Below are positions 34,490 through 45,541 of a stretch of DNA of 64,000 bases, in pieces. The notes under the pieces were generated by a model. That model ran no database searches. It saw only the letters and a program-made list of their open reading frames with translations, and had not been told where the DNA came from. Within the stretch, counting starts at the first letter, position 1, and every line of letters begins with the position of its first letter. A program made the translations under genes and the position numbers. The DNA lies in the NCBI RefSeq assembly GCF_013694365.1, contig NZ_CP059275.1, positions 372,001-436,000 of the forward strand, read 5' to 3'. Source of the stretch: Limosilactobacillus reuteri. Lineage in GTDB: Bacteria > Bacillota > Bacilli > Lactobacillales > Lactobacillaceae.

Positions 34490-37144
34490 ATGACAGAAAA
34501 AGATATGTCAACCAAGTACGATCCAGCGGCGGTTGAAGAAGGCCGTTATCAATGGTGGATTGATCAAGGATTCTTTAAACCAAGTGGTGACAAAAAAGCT
34601 CACCCATATTCAATTGTTATTCCACCACCGAATGTTACTGGTAAGTTGCACTTAGGTCACGCTTGGGATACAACTTTACAAGATATGATCATTCGACAAA
34701 AGCGGATGCAAGGCTATGATGTATTATGGGTTCCTGGAATGGACCATGCTGGTATTGCTACCCAAGCGAAAGTTGAAGCCCGGCTTCGTAAACAAGGAAT
34801 TTCTCGTTATGACCTTGGTCGTGACAAGTTTGTTCAACAAGTTTGGGACTGGAAAGATGAATATGCTGATATTATTCACCAGCAGTGGGCTAAGATGGGT
34901 ATTTCTGTGGATTATGACCGCGAACGTTTTACCCTTGATGAAGGATTAAATAAGGCTGTTCGAAAAGTCTTTGTTGATCTCTACAATAAGGGCTTAATTT
35001 ATCGTGGAACTTACATCATCAACTGGGACCCACAAGCACGGACGGCCTTATCAGATATTGAAGTTATTCATAAGGATGATAAGGGTGCATTCTACCATGT
35101 TAAGTATCCATTTACTGATGGAACCACTTTTAACGGTAAGGATTACATCGAAATCGCCACTACTCGTCCAGAAACAATGTTCGGGGATGAAGCGGTTGCC
35201 GTTAACCCTAATGATGAACGGTACAAGGACTTAGTTGGTAAGAAGGTCATGGTACCACTTGTCAACCGGGAAATTGAGATTATTGCTGACGACTACGTAA
35301 CACCTGAATTTGGTACTGGGATGGTTAAGATTACCCCAGCTCATGATCCAAACGACTTTAAGGTAGGTAAGCGTCACAATCTTCCTGAACTGAATACAAT
35401 GAATGAAGATGCCTCAATGAACGAAAATGCTGGTAAATACGAAGGCATGGACCGTTTTGAAGCTCGTGAAGCAATCGTTAAGGACCTTCAAGATCAAGGT
35501 TATATGTTAAAAGTTGACCCAATTGTTCACTCTGTTGGTCACTCAGAACGAACAGGGGTACAAGTTGAAGCCCGTCTTTCCACACAATGGTTTGTTAAGA
35601 TGAAGCCATTAGCCGAAGCAGCTCTTAAGAACCAAGATACTGATGACCGAGTTAATTTCGTTCCAGAACGATTCGAACACACCTTTACGCAATGGATGGA
35701 AAATATTCATGATTGGGTTATTTCTCGTCAATTATGGTGGGGTCACCGGATTCCAGCTTGGTATAACAAACAGACTGGCGAAGTTTATGTTGGTATGGAA
35801 GCTCCTAAAGATGCCGAAAATTGGGAACAAGATAAGGATGTCCTTGATACATGGTTCTCTAGTGCGCTTTGGCCATTCTCGACGATGGGCTGGCCTAATA
35901 CTGATTCAGCAGACTTCAAGCGCTACTTCCCAACCAATACTTTAGTTACTGGTTATGACATCATCTTCTTCTGGGTTTCCCGGATGATTTTCCAATCGCT
36001 TGAATTTACGGGTCGGGCACCATTTAAGAATGTTCTTCTCCATGGTTTGATTCGTGACGAACAAGGGCGAAAGATGAGTAAATCCTTAGGAAATGGTATT
36101 GATCCAATGGATGTTATCAAGAAGTACGGGGTAGATGCCTTACGGTGGTTCTTAATTACTGGTTCAACTCCTGGTCAAGATATTCGTTTTAGCTACACTA
36201 AGATGGATGCAGCTTGGAACTTTATTAATAAGATTTGGAACGCTAGTCGTTACGTTATCATGAACCTTGGTGAGATGCCTGCTCCTGTCCTTCCTGATAA
36301 GAGTAAGTGGGATTTAGCTGATCGGTGGATTTTGAGTCGGTTAAATGCAACTGTAAAGCAGGTTAACGAACAGTTTGACAAGTTTGAATTTGGTGAAGCT
36401 GGGCGGGCGCTTTACAACTTCATCTGGAATGATTTCTGTGACTGGTATATCGAAATGACCAAGGAGAAACTCAATAATGGGACTGACGAAGAAAAGAATG
36501 ATACTAAGAATATTCTTGGTTATGTTCTTGATCAGACCTTGAAGATGTTACATCCAATCATGCCATTCGTTACCGAAAAATTATGGCAATCAATGCCGCA
36601 TGATGGTGAATCAATTATGGTTGCAGATTACCCAGTTGCTAATGCCGAACTTGATGATCCAGCCGCAACTGAACAAATGAATAGTTTGATTGAATTGATT
36701 AAGGCTGTTCGTAACATTCGAAATGAAGCTAATGCGCCAATGTCTAAACCAGTTGACATTTTGGTAAAAGTTGATAGTGATCACTTGGCACAGATGTTGA
36801 ATGATAACCGGGATTACATTGAACGCTTCTGTCATCCAGAGAACTTAACTATTGGTAAGGATGTTGAAGCTCCTAAGCTTGCGATGAGCGGTATTTTGAC
36901 TGGAGCAGAAGTTTACATCCCAATGGCTGAATTAGTTGACCTTGATGAAGAACGAGATCGGATGGAAAAAGAGATTGCTAAACTTGAAAAAGAAGTAGAA
37001 CGTTCACAAAAGAAGCTTGGCAATGAAAAGTTTGTTAATAATGCGCCGGAAAAAGTTGTTGAAGCTGAACGACAAAAGGCAACGGAATGGCAACAAAAAT
37101 TAGCAGCTGCTAAAGAACGCCTTCAATCACTTCAACAAGCTTAG
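34490..37144 (+). CDS. valS: Valyl-tRNA synthetase
   Basis: An 884-residue class I aminoacyl-tRNA synthetase. H-L-G-H (HIGH motif) is at 54-57 and K-M-S-K-S at 528-532. The CP1 editing domain (about 190-345) hydrolyses mischarged Thr, and a C-terminal coiled-coil arm (about 815-880) is present. Natively such genes usually follow a T-box riboswitch in Firmicutes; the leader is not in this window. Confidence 0.97.
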   Translation: MTEKDMSTKYDPAAVEEGRYQWWIDQGFFKPSGDKKAHPYSIVIPPPNVTGKLHLGHAWDTTLQDMIIRQKRMQGYDVLWVPGMDHAGIATQAKVEARLRKQGISRYDLGRDKFVQQVWDWKDEYADIIHQQWAKMGISVDYDRERFTLDEGLNKAVRKVFVDLYNKGLIYRGTYIINWDPQARTALSDIEVIHKDDKGAFYHVKYPFTDGTTFNGKDYIEIATTRPETMFGDEAVAVNPNDERYKDLVGKKVMVPLVNREIEIIADDYVTPEFGTGMVKITPAHDPNDFKVGKRHNLPELNTMNEDASMNENAGKYEGMDRFEAREAIVKDLQDQGYMLKVDPIVHSVGHSERTGVQVEARLSTQWFVKMKPLAEAALKNQDTDDRVNFVPERFEHTFTQWMENIHDWVISRQLWWGHRIPAWYNKQTGEVYVGMEAPKDAENWEQDKDVLDTWFSSALWPFSTMGWPNTDSADFKRYFPTNTLVTGYDIIFFWVSRMIFQSLEFTGRAPFKNVLLHGLIRDEQGRKMSKSLGNGIDPMDVIKKYGVDALRWFLITGSTPGQDIRFSYTKMDAAWNFINKIWNASRYVIMNLGEMPAPVLPDKSKWDLADRWILSRLNATVKQVNEQFDKFEFGEAGRALYNFIWNDFCDWYIEMTKEKLNNGTDEEKNDTKNILGYVLDQTLKMLHPIMPFVTEKLWQSMPHDGESIMVADYPVANAELDDPAATEQMNSLIELIKAVRNIRNEANAPMSKPVDILVKVDSDHLAQMLNDNRDYIERFCHPENLTIGKDVEAPKLAMSGILTGAEVYIPMAELVDLDEERDRMEKEIAKLEKEVERSQKKLGNEKFVNNAPEKVVEAERQKATEWQQKLAAAKERLQSLQQA

Positions 37145-38563
37145 ATGACTATTCTTAGTCTGGCACGTTTCCAATTTGCCATGACGACGGTTTACCACTT
37201 CTTCTTTGTTCCGTTTTCGATTGGAACAGCTTTTATCGTCGCCATTATGGAAAGTATGTATGTCTCAACTAAAGACGAAACATACAAAAAAATGGCAAAA
37301 TTTTGGGGAAATATTTTCTTACTTAGTTTTGCGGTCGGTGTTGTTACAGGTTTGATTCAGGAATTCCAATTTGGGATGAACTGGTCGGATTACTCACGGT
37401 TTATGGGTGATATCTTTGGTGCTCCATTAGCCCTCGAAGCTTTGCTATCATTCTTTATTGAATCAACATTTATTGGCTTATGGGTATTTACCTGGAAAAA
37501 GGTTAAGCCAGGGTTGCACCTTTTCTTCATTTGGATGACAAGTTTTGGCTCTTTAACATCTGCTTTATGGATTTTAACTGCCAACTCATTCATGCAACAC
37601 CCAGTTGGTTATGAAATCAAGGGTGGCCGTGCAGTAATGGTTAATTTTGGTGCATTGCTTAAAAACCCCCAATTATGGTATGAATTTGGACATGTTATCC
37701 TTAACGCCATCATGATGGGTGGTATTATTATTGCTGGTTTAACAGCATTCCAACTTCTCAAGAACCAAAAACTTTCTGAAGCTAATAAGAAGTTTTACAA
37801 GAAGTCAATGCGTTTAGGACTTTTAGTATCATTGATTTTCTCTATTGGTGGAATTGCGTTAGGGGATGCCCAGATGCAATACTTAATCAAAGAACAACCA
37901 ATGAAGTTTGCAGCTACTGAAGACGTATTCACGACTACTGGTAAGCATGCACCGTGGACAATTGTTGGTATTGCCGATATGAAAGACCATGAAGTAAAAG
38001 GCAATATCGATATTCCCTATGCCCTAAGTATTTTGTCATACCACAAAACTACTGGTGCGGTTACCGGGATGAATGAGCTCAATGCCCAATATAAGAAAAA
38101 GTACGGCAAGAATCTTGATTACTACCCACCAGTAAATACACTGTTCTATAGTTTCCGGATTATGTGTGCAGTCGGTGCTTGGATTTTCTTAGTTTCATTA
38201 GTTGGATTAATTATGACAAGGGAAAAGAGCAAGAAACCACTTGCACAACGCCGCTGGGCACTTTGGTGTATTGCAATTACCACTTTCTTACCATTTATCG
38301 GTAATACTGTTGGTTGGTTTGTAACGGAATTTGGTCGTATTCCATGGACGGTTTATGGCTTGTTTACAATTGCTGAAAGTGTATCGCCAAATGTTTCAGT
38401 TGGATCATTGCTAACATCAAATATTGTTTACTTTGTATTATTTACAACTCTTGCAATTACATTAATTTGGTTAATTGTTCTTGAGTTACGTAAAGATCCA
38501 TCGGAAGCAATTGAACCTAAATTCAAGAAGGTTCTTGACCCATTTGACAAGGAGGCGTTCTAG
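37145..38563 (+). CDS. cydA: Cytochrome bd oxidase subunit I
   Basis: A 472-residue membrane protein of the short Q-loop CydA type. His18 (V-Y-H-F-F-F) matches the heme b595 ligand, and another heme His lies in E-F-G-H-V-I near residue 183. With CydB it reduces O2 to water with quinol, pumping no protons but using cytoplasmic ones. Lactobacilli need added heme to make it active. The last bases contain A-A-G-G-A-G-G, 8 bases before the cydB ATG, so this join is probably native. Confidence 0.95.
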   Translation: MTILSLARFQFAMTTVYHFFFVPFSIGTAFIVAIMESMYVSTKDETYKKMAKFWGNIFLLSFAVGVVTGLIQEFQFGMNWSDYSRFMGDIFGAPLALEALLSFFIESTFIGLWVFTWKKVKPGLHLFFIWMTSFGSLTSALWILTANSFMQHPVGYEIKGGRAVMVNFGALLKNPQLWYEFGHVILNAIMMGGIIIAGLTAFQLLKNQKLSEANKKFYKKSMRLGLLVSLIFSIGGIALGDAQMQYLIKEQPMKFAATEDVFTTTGKHAPWTIVGIADMKDHEVKGNIDIPYALSILSYHKTTGAVTGMNELNAQYKKKYGKNLDYYPPVNTLFYSFRIMCAVGAWIFLVSLVGLIMTREKSKKPLAQRRWALWCIAITTFLPFIGNTVGWFVTEFGRIPWTVYGLFTIAESVSPNVSVGSLLTSNIVYFVLFTTLAITLIWLIVLELRKDPSEAIEPKFKKVLDPFDKEAF

Positions 38564-39580
38564 ATGAGTTTTCTTCAATTATTATGGTTTGTATTGATTG
38601 GAGTGCTTTTTGCCGGCTTCTTCTTCCTAGATGGATTTGATTATGGGGTAGGAATGGCGGTTGAAACACTTGCTCATAACGAATCAGAACGTGATCAACT
38701 TGTGCGGACAATTGGACCAGTTTGGGATGCAAATGAAGTATGGTTAATCACGGCTGGTGGTGCAATGTTTGCATCTTTTCCATATTGGTATGCTAGTCTT
38801 TTCAGTGGGTATTACTTAATCTTAATGATTATCCTAGCTGGTTTAATTATCCGTGGTGTTTCTTTTGAATTCCGTAAAAATAGTCCAGTGCCACAAAAGC
38901 GGATCTGGGATTGGGCATTGGCAATTGGTAGTGCAATCGTTCCATTTTTCCTTGGTATTATGTTTGTTAGCATGATTCATGGAATGCCAATTGATGCTAA
39001 CGGCAATTTTCACGCAGGATTCTTTGACTATTTCAACTGGCTTGCAGTTGTTGGTGGGATTGCCTTATTGCTTTTAACCTACTTACATGGAATTAATTAT
39101 ATTGCCTTAAAGACGACTGGTCCGGTTCAGGAACGCGCCCGGAACTACGCTGAATTTTTGTACTGGATTCTTTATGCTGGCGAAGTTGTCTTTGCACTAT
39201 TATTAATCTTTATGACCGACTTTATGGCTGTTCACCCAGTTGGCACAATCATTATGCTTATATTGATTGTTGGTTTCTCAGTTTTAGCCCAAGTAGAAAC
39301 CTTTGCTGGTCATGAACTAATTGCCTTTATTTCAAGTGGGTTAACCTTAGTATCTTTAGTTGTATTGATTTTTATCGGTCTCTTCCCACGGGTACTAATT
39401 AGTAGCATTAGTCCGAAGTACAGTATTCTTATTCAAAATGCTTCCTCAACAGAATATACGTTGACAGTGATGACGATTGCTACTTGCTGTCTTTTACCAT
39501 TTGTTTTGGCATATACAATCTGGGCTTACTGGATTTTCCGTAAACGGATTGCAATGCCAGCTATTCCGGAGGTTAAATAA
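38564..39580 (+). CDS. cydB: Cytochrome bd oxidase subunit II
   Basis: A 338-residue membrane protein with eight or nine helices. The opening F-F-L-D-G-F-D-Y-G-V-G and the W-D-A-N-E-V-W-L-I-T-A-G-G segment near residue 52 are family hallmarks. It pairs with CydA. A strong ribosome-binding site sits in the end of cydA, and cydD follows. Confidence 0.95.
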   Translation: MSFLQLLWFVLIGVLFAGFFFLDGFDYGVGMAVETLAHNESERDQLVRTIGPVWDANEVWLITAGGAMFASFPYWYASLFSGYYLILMIILAGLIIRGVSFEFRKNSPVPQKRIWDWALAIGSAIVPFFLGIMFVSMIHGMPIDANGNFHAGFFDYFNWLAVVGGIALLLLTYLHGINYIALKTTGPVQERARNYAEFLYWILYAGEVVFALLLIFMTDFMAVHPVGTIIMLILIVGFSVLAQVETFAGHELIAFISSGLTLVSLVVLIFIGLFPRVLISSISPKYSILIQNASSTEYTLTVMTIATCCLLPFVLAYTIWAYWIFRKRIAMPAIPEVK

Positions 39581-41266
39581 ATGATTAAGCTTGTGGGGCT
39601 TTATGTCCTGCAAGCTTTTCTTATCCTTGGTCAGGGATTAAGTTTGGCTGCTTTACTAACAGGCTTATGGCAGGGACATTCTCTTTTAAGTCAAATATAT
39701 GGCTTAGGTGGATTTATTGTTTGCTACCTTTTGCGTCATGGGCTAACCGAAATTGGGAATGATTGGCTTGATAAGTATTCGGCTAATGCTGCCCAAAACT
39801 TTCGTCAGCAATTATTAAAAAAAGTCTTTGCGCTTGGACCGGTAATTGTTCAGCGGGAGGGAACCGGTAATATGGTTACTCTTGCTCTTGATGGCATTAA
39901 AGAAGTTGAAAATTATATTCGACTCATCTATAGCAAGGTGATCAGCATGATGATTATTCCAGTCATTATTTTGGTTGTCTGTTTTTGGCTTGATTGGATT
40001 TCTGGCATTGTTATGTTGTTAGGTTATCCTTTGATTGTTTTATTCATGATTATTTTAGGCTATGCAGCGAAGGCTAAGGCAAATCGACAGTTTGCAGCTT
40101 TTCAAATATTGTCTAATCACTTTATTGATTCTTTGCGGGGGATTGACACATTGAAGTACTTTGGCCTTAGTAAGAAGTATTCGCAAAGTATTTATCGGTC
40201 AAGTGAGCGTTTTCGCAAGTCAACAATGAGTGTGATTAAAGTAGCGATGTTATCAACGTTTGCTCTTGATTTCTTCACTACATTAGCTATTGCAATCTTA
40301 GCAGTCTTTCTTGGCTTACGGTTAATTAACGGTCACTTATTGCTATTCCCGGCACTAGCAATCTTGATTTTGGCACCGGAGTATTTTTTGCCGATTAGGA
40401 ACTTTGCAAGTGATTACCATGCGACGTTGAATGGTAAAAATTCATTTCATGCGGTTCGGCGAATTCTTGAGATGCCATTACCAAAGAAGCCGACTGTTGA
40501 ATTACACCAGTGGACAGGAGTCGATGAGTTAAGTTTTGAGAATGTTGAGTTTATGTATCCCCAAAATGGCAGTGAATTAACAAACCTTGATTTAACTGTT
40601 AAGGGGAATCAAAAAATTGGCATTATTGGGATGAGTGGGGCCGGAAAGACAACTTTAATTAATCTTTTAAGTGGCTTTTTAGCGCCGACAAGTGGCCAAA
40701 TTACCATTCAAGGAAAAAAAGTAACGACTTTGGATATTCATGACTGGCAAAAACGGATTCTCTACATTCCACAGACTCCCTATATTTTTGCAGATACGTT
40801 AAAAAATAATATTGCCTTTTATACTCCAAATGTCAGTGAAGATAAAATAAAAGAAGCGATTCATGTTGTCGGCTTAGATGATCTTGTTGCTGAATTACCT
40901 CAAGGATTAGGGACGATGATTGGCAGCGGCCACCGAGCATTAAGCGGTGGACAGGCACAGCGAATTGCCTTAGCACGAGCATTTCTTGATCCAGAACGTC
41001 GGGTAATGATTTTTGATGAGCCGACCGCCCACCTTGATATTGAGACTGAACTAGAGTTGAAAAAAAGAATGCTTCCGTTGATGGAAAATAGGTTAGTCTT
41101 TTTTGCTACCCACCGTTTGCATTGGATGAAGCAGATGGACTACATTTTAGTGTTGAAGAATGGCAAGTTAATTGAACAAGGAACGTATCAGCAGTTGCTT
41201 GATGAACATGGTTACTTTACAGAACTGATGGACCAAACACGCGGAAAGGAGATAACCCATGAATAA
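39581..41266 (+). CDS. cydD: CydD, cytochrome bd assembly ABC exporter
   Basis: A 561-residue half-transporter with an N-terminal six-helix domain (about 1-310) and a C-terminal ATPase. Walker A is G-M-S-G-A-G-K-T-T at 350-358; the signature L-S-G-G-Q-A-Q-R and Walker B V-M-I-F-D-E-P follow. CydDC is needed for bd oxidase assembly, by export of thiols or by heme handling. Its last eight bases, ATGAATAA (41259-41266), are repeated as the first eight of the next gene: a natural overlap that the joining duplicated. Confidence 0.92.
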   Translation: MIKLVGLYVLQAFLILGQGLSLAALLTGLWQGHSLLSQIYGLGGFIVCYLLRHGLTEIGNDWLDKYSANAAQNFRQQLLKKVFALGPVIVQREGTGNMVTLALDGIKEVENYIRLIYSKVISMMIIPVIILVVCFWLDWISGIVMLLGYPLIVLFMIILGYAAKAKANRQFAAFQILSNHFIDSLRGIDTLKYFGLSKKYSQSIYRSSERFRKSTMSVIKVAMLSTFALDFFTTLAIAILAVFLGLRLINGHLLLFPALAILILAPEYFLPIRNFASDYHATLNGKNSFHAVRRILEMPLPKKPTVELHQWTGVDELSFENVEFMYPQNGSELTNLDLTVKGNQKIGIIGMSGAGKTTLINLLSGFLAPTSGQITIQGKKVTTLDIHDWQKRILYIPQTPYIFADTLKNNIAFYTPNVSEDKIKEAIHVVGLDDLVAELPQGLGTMIGSGHRALSGGQAQRIALARAFLDPERRVMIFDEPTAHLDIETELELKKRMLPLMENRLVFFATHRLHWMKQMDYILVLKNGKLIEQGTYQQLLDEHGYFTELMDQTRGKEITHE

Positions 41267-43012
41267 ATGAATAAGATTCCTTTACTTAAAGCAATGAAAC
41301 ATGATCGGTGGGTGAAACCCTTCCTAAAGCGTTACAAGTGGACCTTGGTATTAGCAATTACCCTGGGGATTGTTACCTTTATTTGTGCTAGTGGATTGAT
41401 GTTCACCGCGGGCTATTTAATCAGTAAGTCCGCAACGATGCCTTTTAATATTTTGTTAGTATATGTTCCCATCGTTCTTACTCGTGCCTTTGGGATTTTT
41501 AGACCGGTGACTAATTATTTTGAACGATTGGTTAGTCATAATTGGGTTTTTAAAATGACTTCTGCATTTCGTAAAAAGCTTTATGATTCGTTAGAGCAGG
41601 ATGCCGTTTTCTTTAATAGTAAGTATCGAATTGGAGATATTCTTGGGTTACTTTCAGAAGATGTTGCCCACATTCAAAATTTATATTTACGAACGATTTT
41701 TCCAATGTTGGTTGCATTTGGGCTTTATGCCATTATCGTTATTGGAATGGGGATAATTTCTCCACTAATGGGTCTTTTAATGTTAATTCTATTTGGGTTA
41801 ATCATCATTGCTGTTCCCGTGTGGTCAGTGCTTGTTAATGGTGCACGCCAGCAACTAGAAAAGCAATATACCAATACCTTGTATGCTGATCTTACTGATA
41901 ATATCATGGGGATTACAGACTGGGTATTTGCGGGGCGCAGTGCGGATTACCTGCAGCACTATGATAAAAGTGAGAAAAACGTACTAGCATCTCAAAAAGC
42001 GATGAAACGTTTTGAGCATTGGCGTGATTTTATTCTTCAGGTAATGATTTTATTGGTGGTTGTTAGCCTTATTGTATGGGGAGCAGCACGTTTCGGCAGT
42101 CATTGGGGAGGCAGTGCAAATTGGATTGCGGCCTTTGTTCTTTGTGTCTTTCCCCTTGATGAAGTATTGTCTAGCTTGCCAGCAGCTGCTCAAGAAACTA
42201 ATGTATATACGGATTCATTAAAGCGATTGAATGAATTACCACAACCGCCTGCTCCTTCTAAGGCTAATATTGAGATTGCCGCTCCTTATCATCTTAAAAT
42301 TACAGATGTTTATTATCGCTATCCTAAAACAGAGAAGATGATCTTGCGGGGGATTAATCTTGATGTTAATCCAGGCGAAAAACTTGCCATTCTTGGTCGC
42401 AGTGGGGCTGGAAAGAGTACGTTAGCTAGTTTAATTCGTGGAGACCGGAAGCCTACTTCGGGCACTGTTACTCTTAATAATGTGCCAACGGATGAATTTG
42501 GTGATGAGATTTCGAATTATATTGGGATCGTTCACCAATCGCCATATTTGTTTCATACCACAATCTTAAATAATATTCGTTTGGGAAATGAAGATGCGAC
42601 AGAGGATCAAGTATGGGATGTTCTTGAACGTGTTGGGTTGGCCGCTATGATTAGACGACTGCCAAAAGGACTTCATACGATGGTTGATGAGGCAGGGTTA
42701 CGGTTTTCTGGCGGAGAGCGTCACCGGTTGTCTCTTGCCCGGATTTTACTCAAGGATGCGCCCATTATCCTTTTAGATGAACCAACTGTAGGTTTAGATC
42801 CGGTAACAGAAGAAAAGGTAATTGAGACTTTTATGGAGCAGCTACAAGGAAAAACTTTGATTTGGATTACTCACCATTTACAAGGCATAGAAATGATGGA
42901 TCAAGTTGTTTTTATCGAGGATGGTAAAATTTCAATGCAAGGCAGCCCGGCAGAATTACAAAAAACAAATGAACATTACCGGGCGTTAAAAATGGCAGAT
43001 GAGGGTATCTAG
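41267..43012 (+). CDS. cydC: CydC, cytochrome bd assembly ABC exporter
   Basis: A 581-residue partner of CydD with six membrane helices and an ATPase domain; Walker A is G-R-S-G-A-G-K-S-T at 377-385 and Walker B I-I-L-L-D-E-P. The signature F-S-G-G-E-R-H-R is close to the canonical one. The native ribosome-binding site is in cydD (G-G-A-A-A-G-G-A-G, 41242-41251). Order cydA-B-D-C matches other lactobacilli. Confidence 0.92.
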   Translation: MNKIPLLKAMKHDRWVKPFLKRYKWTLVLAITLGIVTFICASGLMFTAGYLISKSATMPFNILLVYVPIVLTRAFGIFRPVTNYFERLVSHNWVFKMTSAFRKKLYDSLEQDAVFFNSKYRIGDILGLLSEDVAHIQNLYLRTIFPMLVAFGLYAIIVIGMGIISPLMGLLMLILFGLIIIAVPVWSVLVNGARQQLEKQYTNTLYADLTDNIMGITDWVFAGRSADYLQHYDKSEKNVLASQKAMKRFEHWRDFILQVMILLVVVSLIVWGAARFGSHWGGSANWIAAFVLCVFPLDEVLSSLPAAAQETNVYTDSLKRLNELPQPPAPSKANIEIAAPYHLKITDVYYRYPKTEKMILRGINLDVNPGEKLAILGRSGAGKSTLASLIRGDRKPTSGTVTLNNVPTDEFGDEISNYIGIVHQSPYLFHTTILNNIRLGNEDATEDQVWDVLERVGLAAMIRRLPKGLHTMVDEAGLRFSGGERHRLSLARILLKDAPIILLDEPTVGLDPVTEEKVIETFMEQLQGKTLIWITHHLQGIEMMDQVVFIEDGKISMQGSPAELQKTNEHYRALKMADEGI

Positions 43013-44227
43013 ATGAAAGAAGTTGTTGTACTTGGAGCTGGTTACGCTGGCTTAAAGACGGTCGTATTATTACAAAAAAAGCTAAAAAATAATGTTCATA
43101 TTACACTAGTTGATCGTAATAATTATCATTATGAAGCTACTGATTTACACGAAGCTGCTGCGGGAACGCAAAGTGCTTCAAGGATCACTTATCCAATTAG
43201 TGATGTTATTAATCCACAAATTACTACCTTTATCCAAGATGAAGTTGTAAAGATCGATCCTGATAAAAAGACAGTTAAACTTGCTGGTCATGAAGAGCTA
43301 CTGCACTATGATTATTGTGTATTAGGACTCGGCTTTGTTTCAGAAACCTTTGGAATCCCTGGTGCTGAAGAAAATGCATTACCGATGACTAATGTTAAAG
43401 AAGCTTTAGCAATTTATGACCATATCATTGCCAAAATGAAAGATTATCGTACCACTCACAATCCTGATGATCTTCAAATTGTTATTTGTGGTGGTGGATT
43501 TACTGGAATTGAATTAGCAGGGGCGCTTGTTGACGCTCGAGCAAGTTATGCCAAAATCGCTAGAGTTTCACCAGATGAAATTAAAATTACGCTGATTGAA
43601 GCTTCAACAAGATTACTTCCAATGTTTAGTGAAAAACTTGCCGAATATGGGGTAAACCTTGTTAAGAGCCTTAACGTGCAATTGCTTGATGGTTCACGAA
43701 TTAGCAAGATTGAACCTGGGAAGGTCATCTACAAGCATGGAGATGATGATGAAGAGTCCCTTAATGCTGGTATAATTATCTGGACAACTGGAGTAAGTGG
43801 TAATCCATTGATGGAAGAATGTGGCTTTGATGCTAAGCGTGGTCGGGTAATCGTTACTGACCACTTAACAGATCCTAAGCACGATGATATTTACATCATT
43901 GGGGATGTTGCTGCCGTAATGCCACCGGATGGTAAACGCCCATACCCAACTACTGCACAAATCGCTCTAGCAATGGCTGATTACACGGCTGAAGACATTG
44001 TTAGCCGTATTAAGACTGGCAAGCATGAAGCTAAGCCATTTACTTACAAGTCCTTAGGAACAGTTGCTTCCGTTGGTAATACGCGGGCATTTGGTGAAGC
44101 AATGGGTCATGAATTACGTGGATATCCTGCTTCAGCAATGAAGAAAATTATTGCTGACCGTTCCTTGTTAGAAACAGGTGGTTTGAAAGAGCTATTTGCT
44201 AAAGGACGCTTTGACTTATATCACTAG
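43013..44227 (+). CDS. Type II NADH dehydrogenase (NDH-2)
   Basis: A 404-residue flavoprotein. The FAD loop is G-A-G-Y-A-G at 8-13; a second G-G-G-F-T-G near residue 160 binds NADH, and I-G-D-V-A-A near 300 contacts FAD. NDH-2 feeds electrons from NADH to the quinone pool without pumping. Placed directly after cydABDC it completes a minimal respiratory chain (NADH to quinone to bd oxidase). Lactobacilli generally need an external quinone. Confidence 0.88.
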   Translation: MKEVVVLGAGYAGLKTVVLLQKKLKNNVHITLVDRNNYHYEATDLHEAAAGTQSASRITYPISDVINPQITTFIQDEVVKIDPDKKTVKLAGHEELLHYDYCVLGLGFVSETFGIPGAEENALPMTNVKEALAIYDHIIAKMKDYRTTHNPDDLQIVICGGGFTGIELAGALVDARASYAKIARVSPDEIKITLIEASTRLLPMFSEKLAEYGVNLVKSLNVQLLDGSRISKIEPGKVIYKHGDDDEESLNAGIIIWTTGVSGNPLMEECGFDAKRGRVIVTDHLTDPKHDDIYIIGDVAAVMPPDGKRPYPTTAQIALAMADYTAEDIVSRIKTGKHEAKPFTYKSLGTVASVGNTRAFGEAMGHELRGYPASAMKKIIADRSLLETGGLKELFAKGRFDLYH

Positions 44228-45541
44228 ATGATTAAAACTTATGATGAAGCATTATCTTTTATTCATGGACGAACACAATTCAAGAAAATTCCAACACTCA
44301 CACGGATGAAACGATTCTTGGCAGAATTAGGGAACCCACAAGAAGGACTTAAATACATTCACGTTACAGGAACTAATGGTAAGGGATCAACCGTTGCAAT
44401 GATGCGGTCTGCTTTACTGGAAAGTGGCCTTACTGTTGGAAGTTTTACATCACCTTTTATTACACGATTTAATGAACGAATTGAGTATAATGGAATCCCA
44501 ATTAGTGATGATGATCTTTTAAGATTAGTTCAAAAAATTGCCCCTGTTGTCAAAAAACTTGATGATACATTAGAAACAGGCGGTCCAACTGAATTTGAAA
44601 TTGATACAGCATTAATGTTTTGCTACATGGCTGAAAAGAAGCCCGATGTTATATTGCTTGAAGTGGGGATTGGGGGGCTATACGATTCTACTAATGTAAT
44701 TACGCCAGTTGTTAGCGTGATCACGACAGTTGGCTGGGATCATATGAAGTATTTAGGTGATACTTTAGCTAAGATTGCGGCTCAAAAAGCAGGAATAATC
44801 AAAAAAGGTGTCCCAGTTATTTTAGGTGCTCTCCCAACAGAAGCGCGCGAAACTATTCTCGCAGATGCAAAGGAGAAAAAATCCCCGGTTTTTGAATTAG
44901 GAAAAGACTTTACTGTTCACAAACTTAATGGTCATCAGTTCCACGCAAAAATTCGGTATCAAGGAAAAAATCTGAAAAAAATAGAAATAATTCTTGGGTT
45001 GCCAGGCGACTATCAGATAGAAAATGCAGCAGTTGCTTTGATGGCTCTTGAGCTTTTTATGGAGAAGCGTGGGCTGGCAATTGATCGTCGTGCTTTGATA
45101 GCGGGATTAGAAAATGCTGCTTGGCCGGGGCGATTAGAAGAAATAAATACTACTCCTCTGGTCTTACTAGATGGCGCTCATAATCTTCCTGGTGTCCAGG
45201 CCCTGGTTCATACTATTAAGAATGATTTTGCCGATCGGGAAGTTTACCTCTTGGTAGCGATTTTGGCTGATAAGCAATATGAATTAATGCTTGGGGAATT
45301 AGCAAGCTTGGGGAATATTCACTTAACTGTTACTCACTTTGCTGGCCCCGGTCCAAAAAGACCAAGTGCAGACTTAGCAAAAGCAGTTGCTGATATTCCA
45401 ACTAAATATCCCATCCAGATTATTAACGACTGGCGATTAGGAATCGGGCAGGTGGCAAGTCAAATGAGTGCGGACGATGTAATGATTATTACTGGTTCTC
45501 TTTATTTTGTTTCAGATGTTCGTAGATTCTTTTTAAATTAA
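44228..45541 (+). CDS. folC: Folylpolyglutamate synthase / dihydrofolate synthase
   Basis: A 437-residue Mur-ligase-like enzyme. The P-loop is G-T-N-G-K-G-S-T at 48-55, and the second half carries L-L-D-G-A-H-N near residue 314. It adds glutamate to folates. In many Firmicutes folC directly follows valS; here the cyd-ndh block lies between them, so that block may be an insertion at this site. Confidence 0.93.
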   Translation: MIKTYDEALSFIHGRTQFKKIPTLTRMKRFLAELGNPQEGLKYIHVTGTNGKGSTVAMMRSALLESGLTVGSFTSPFITRFNERIEYNGIPISDDDLLRLVQKIAPVVKKLDDTLETGGPTEFEIDTALMFCYMAEKKPDVILLEVGIGGLYDSTNVITPVVSVITTVGWDHMKYLGDTLAKIAAQKAGIIKKGVPVILGALPTEARETILADAKEKKSPVFELGKDFTVHKLNGHQFHAKIRYQGKNLKKIEIILGLPGDYQIENAAVALMALELFMEKRGLAIDRRALIAGLENAAWPGRLEEINTTPLVLLDGAHNLPGVQALVHTIKNDFADREVYLLVAILADKQYELMLGELASLGNIHLTVTHFAGPGPKRPSADLAKAVADIPTKYPIQIINDWRLGIGQVASQMSADDVMIITGSLYFVSDVRRFFLN

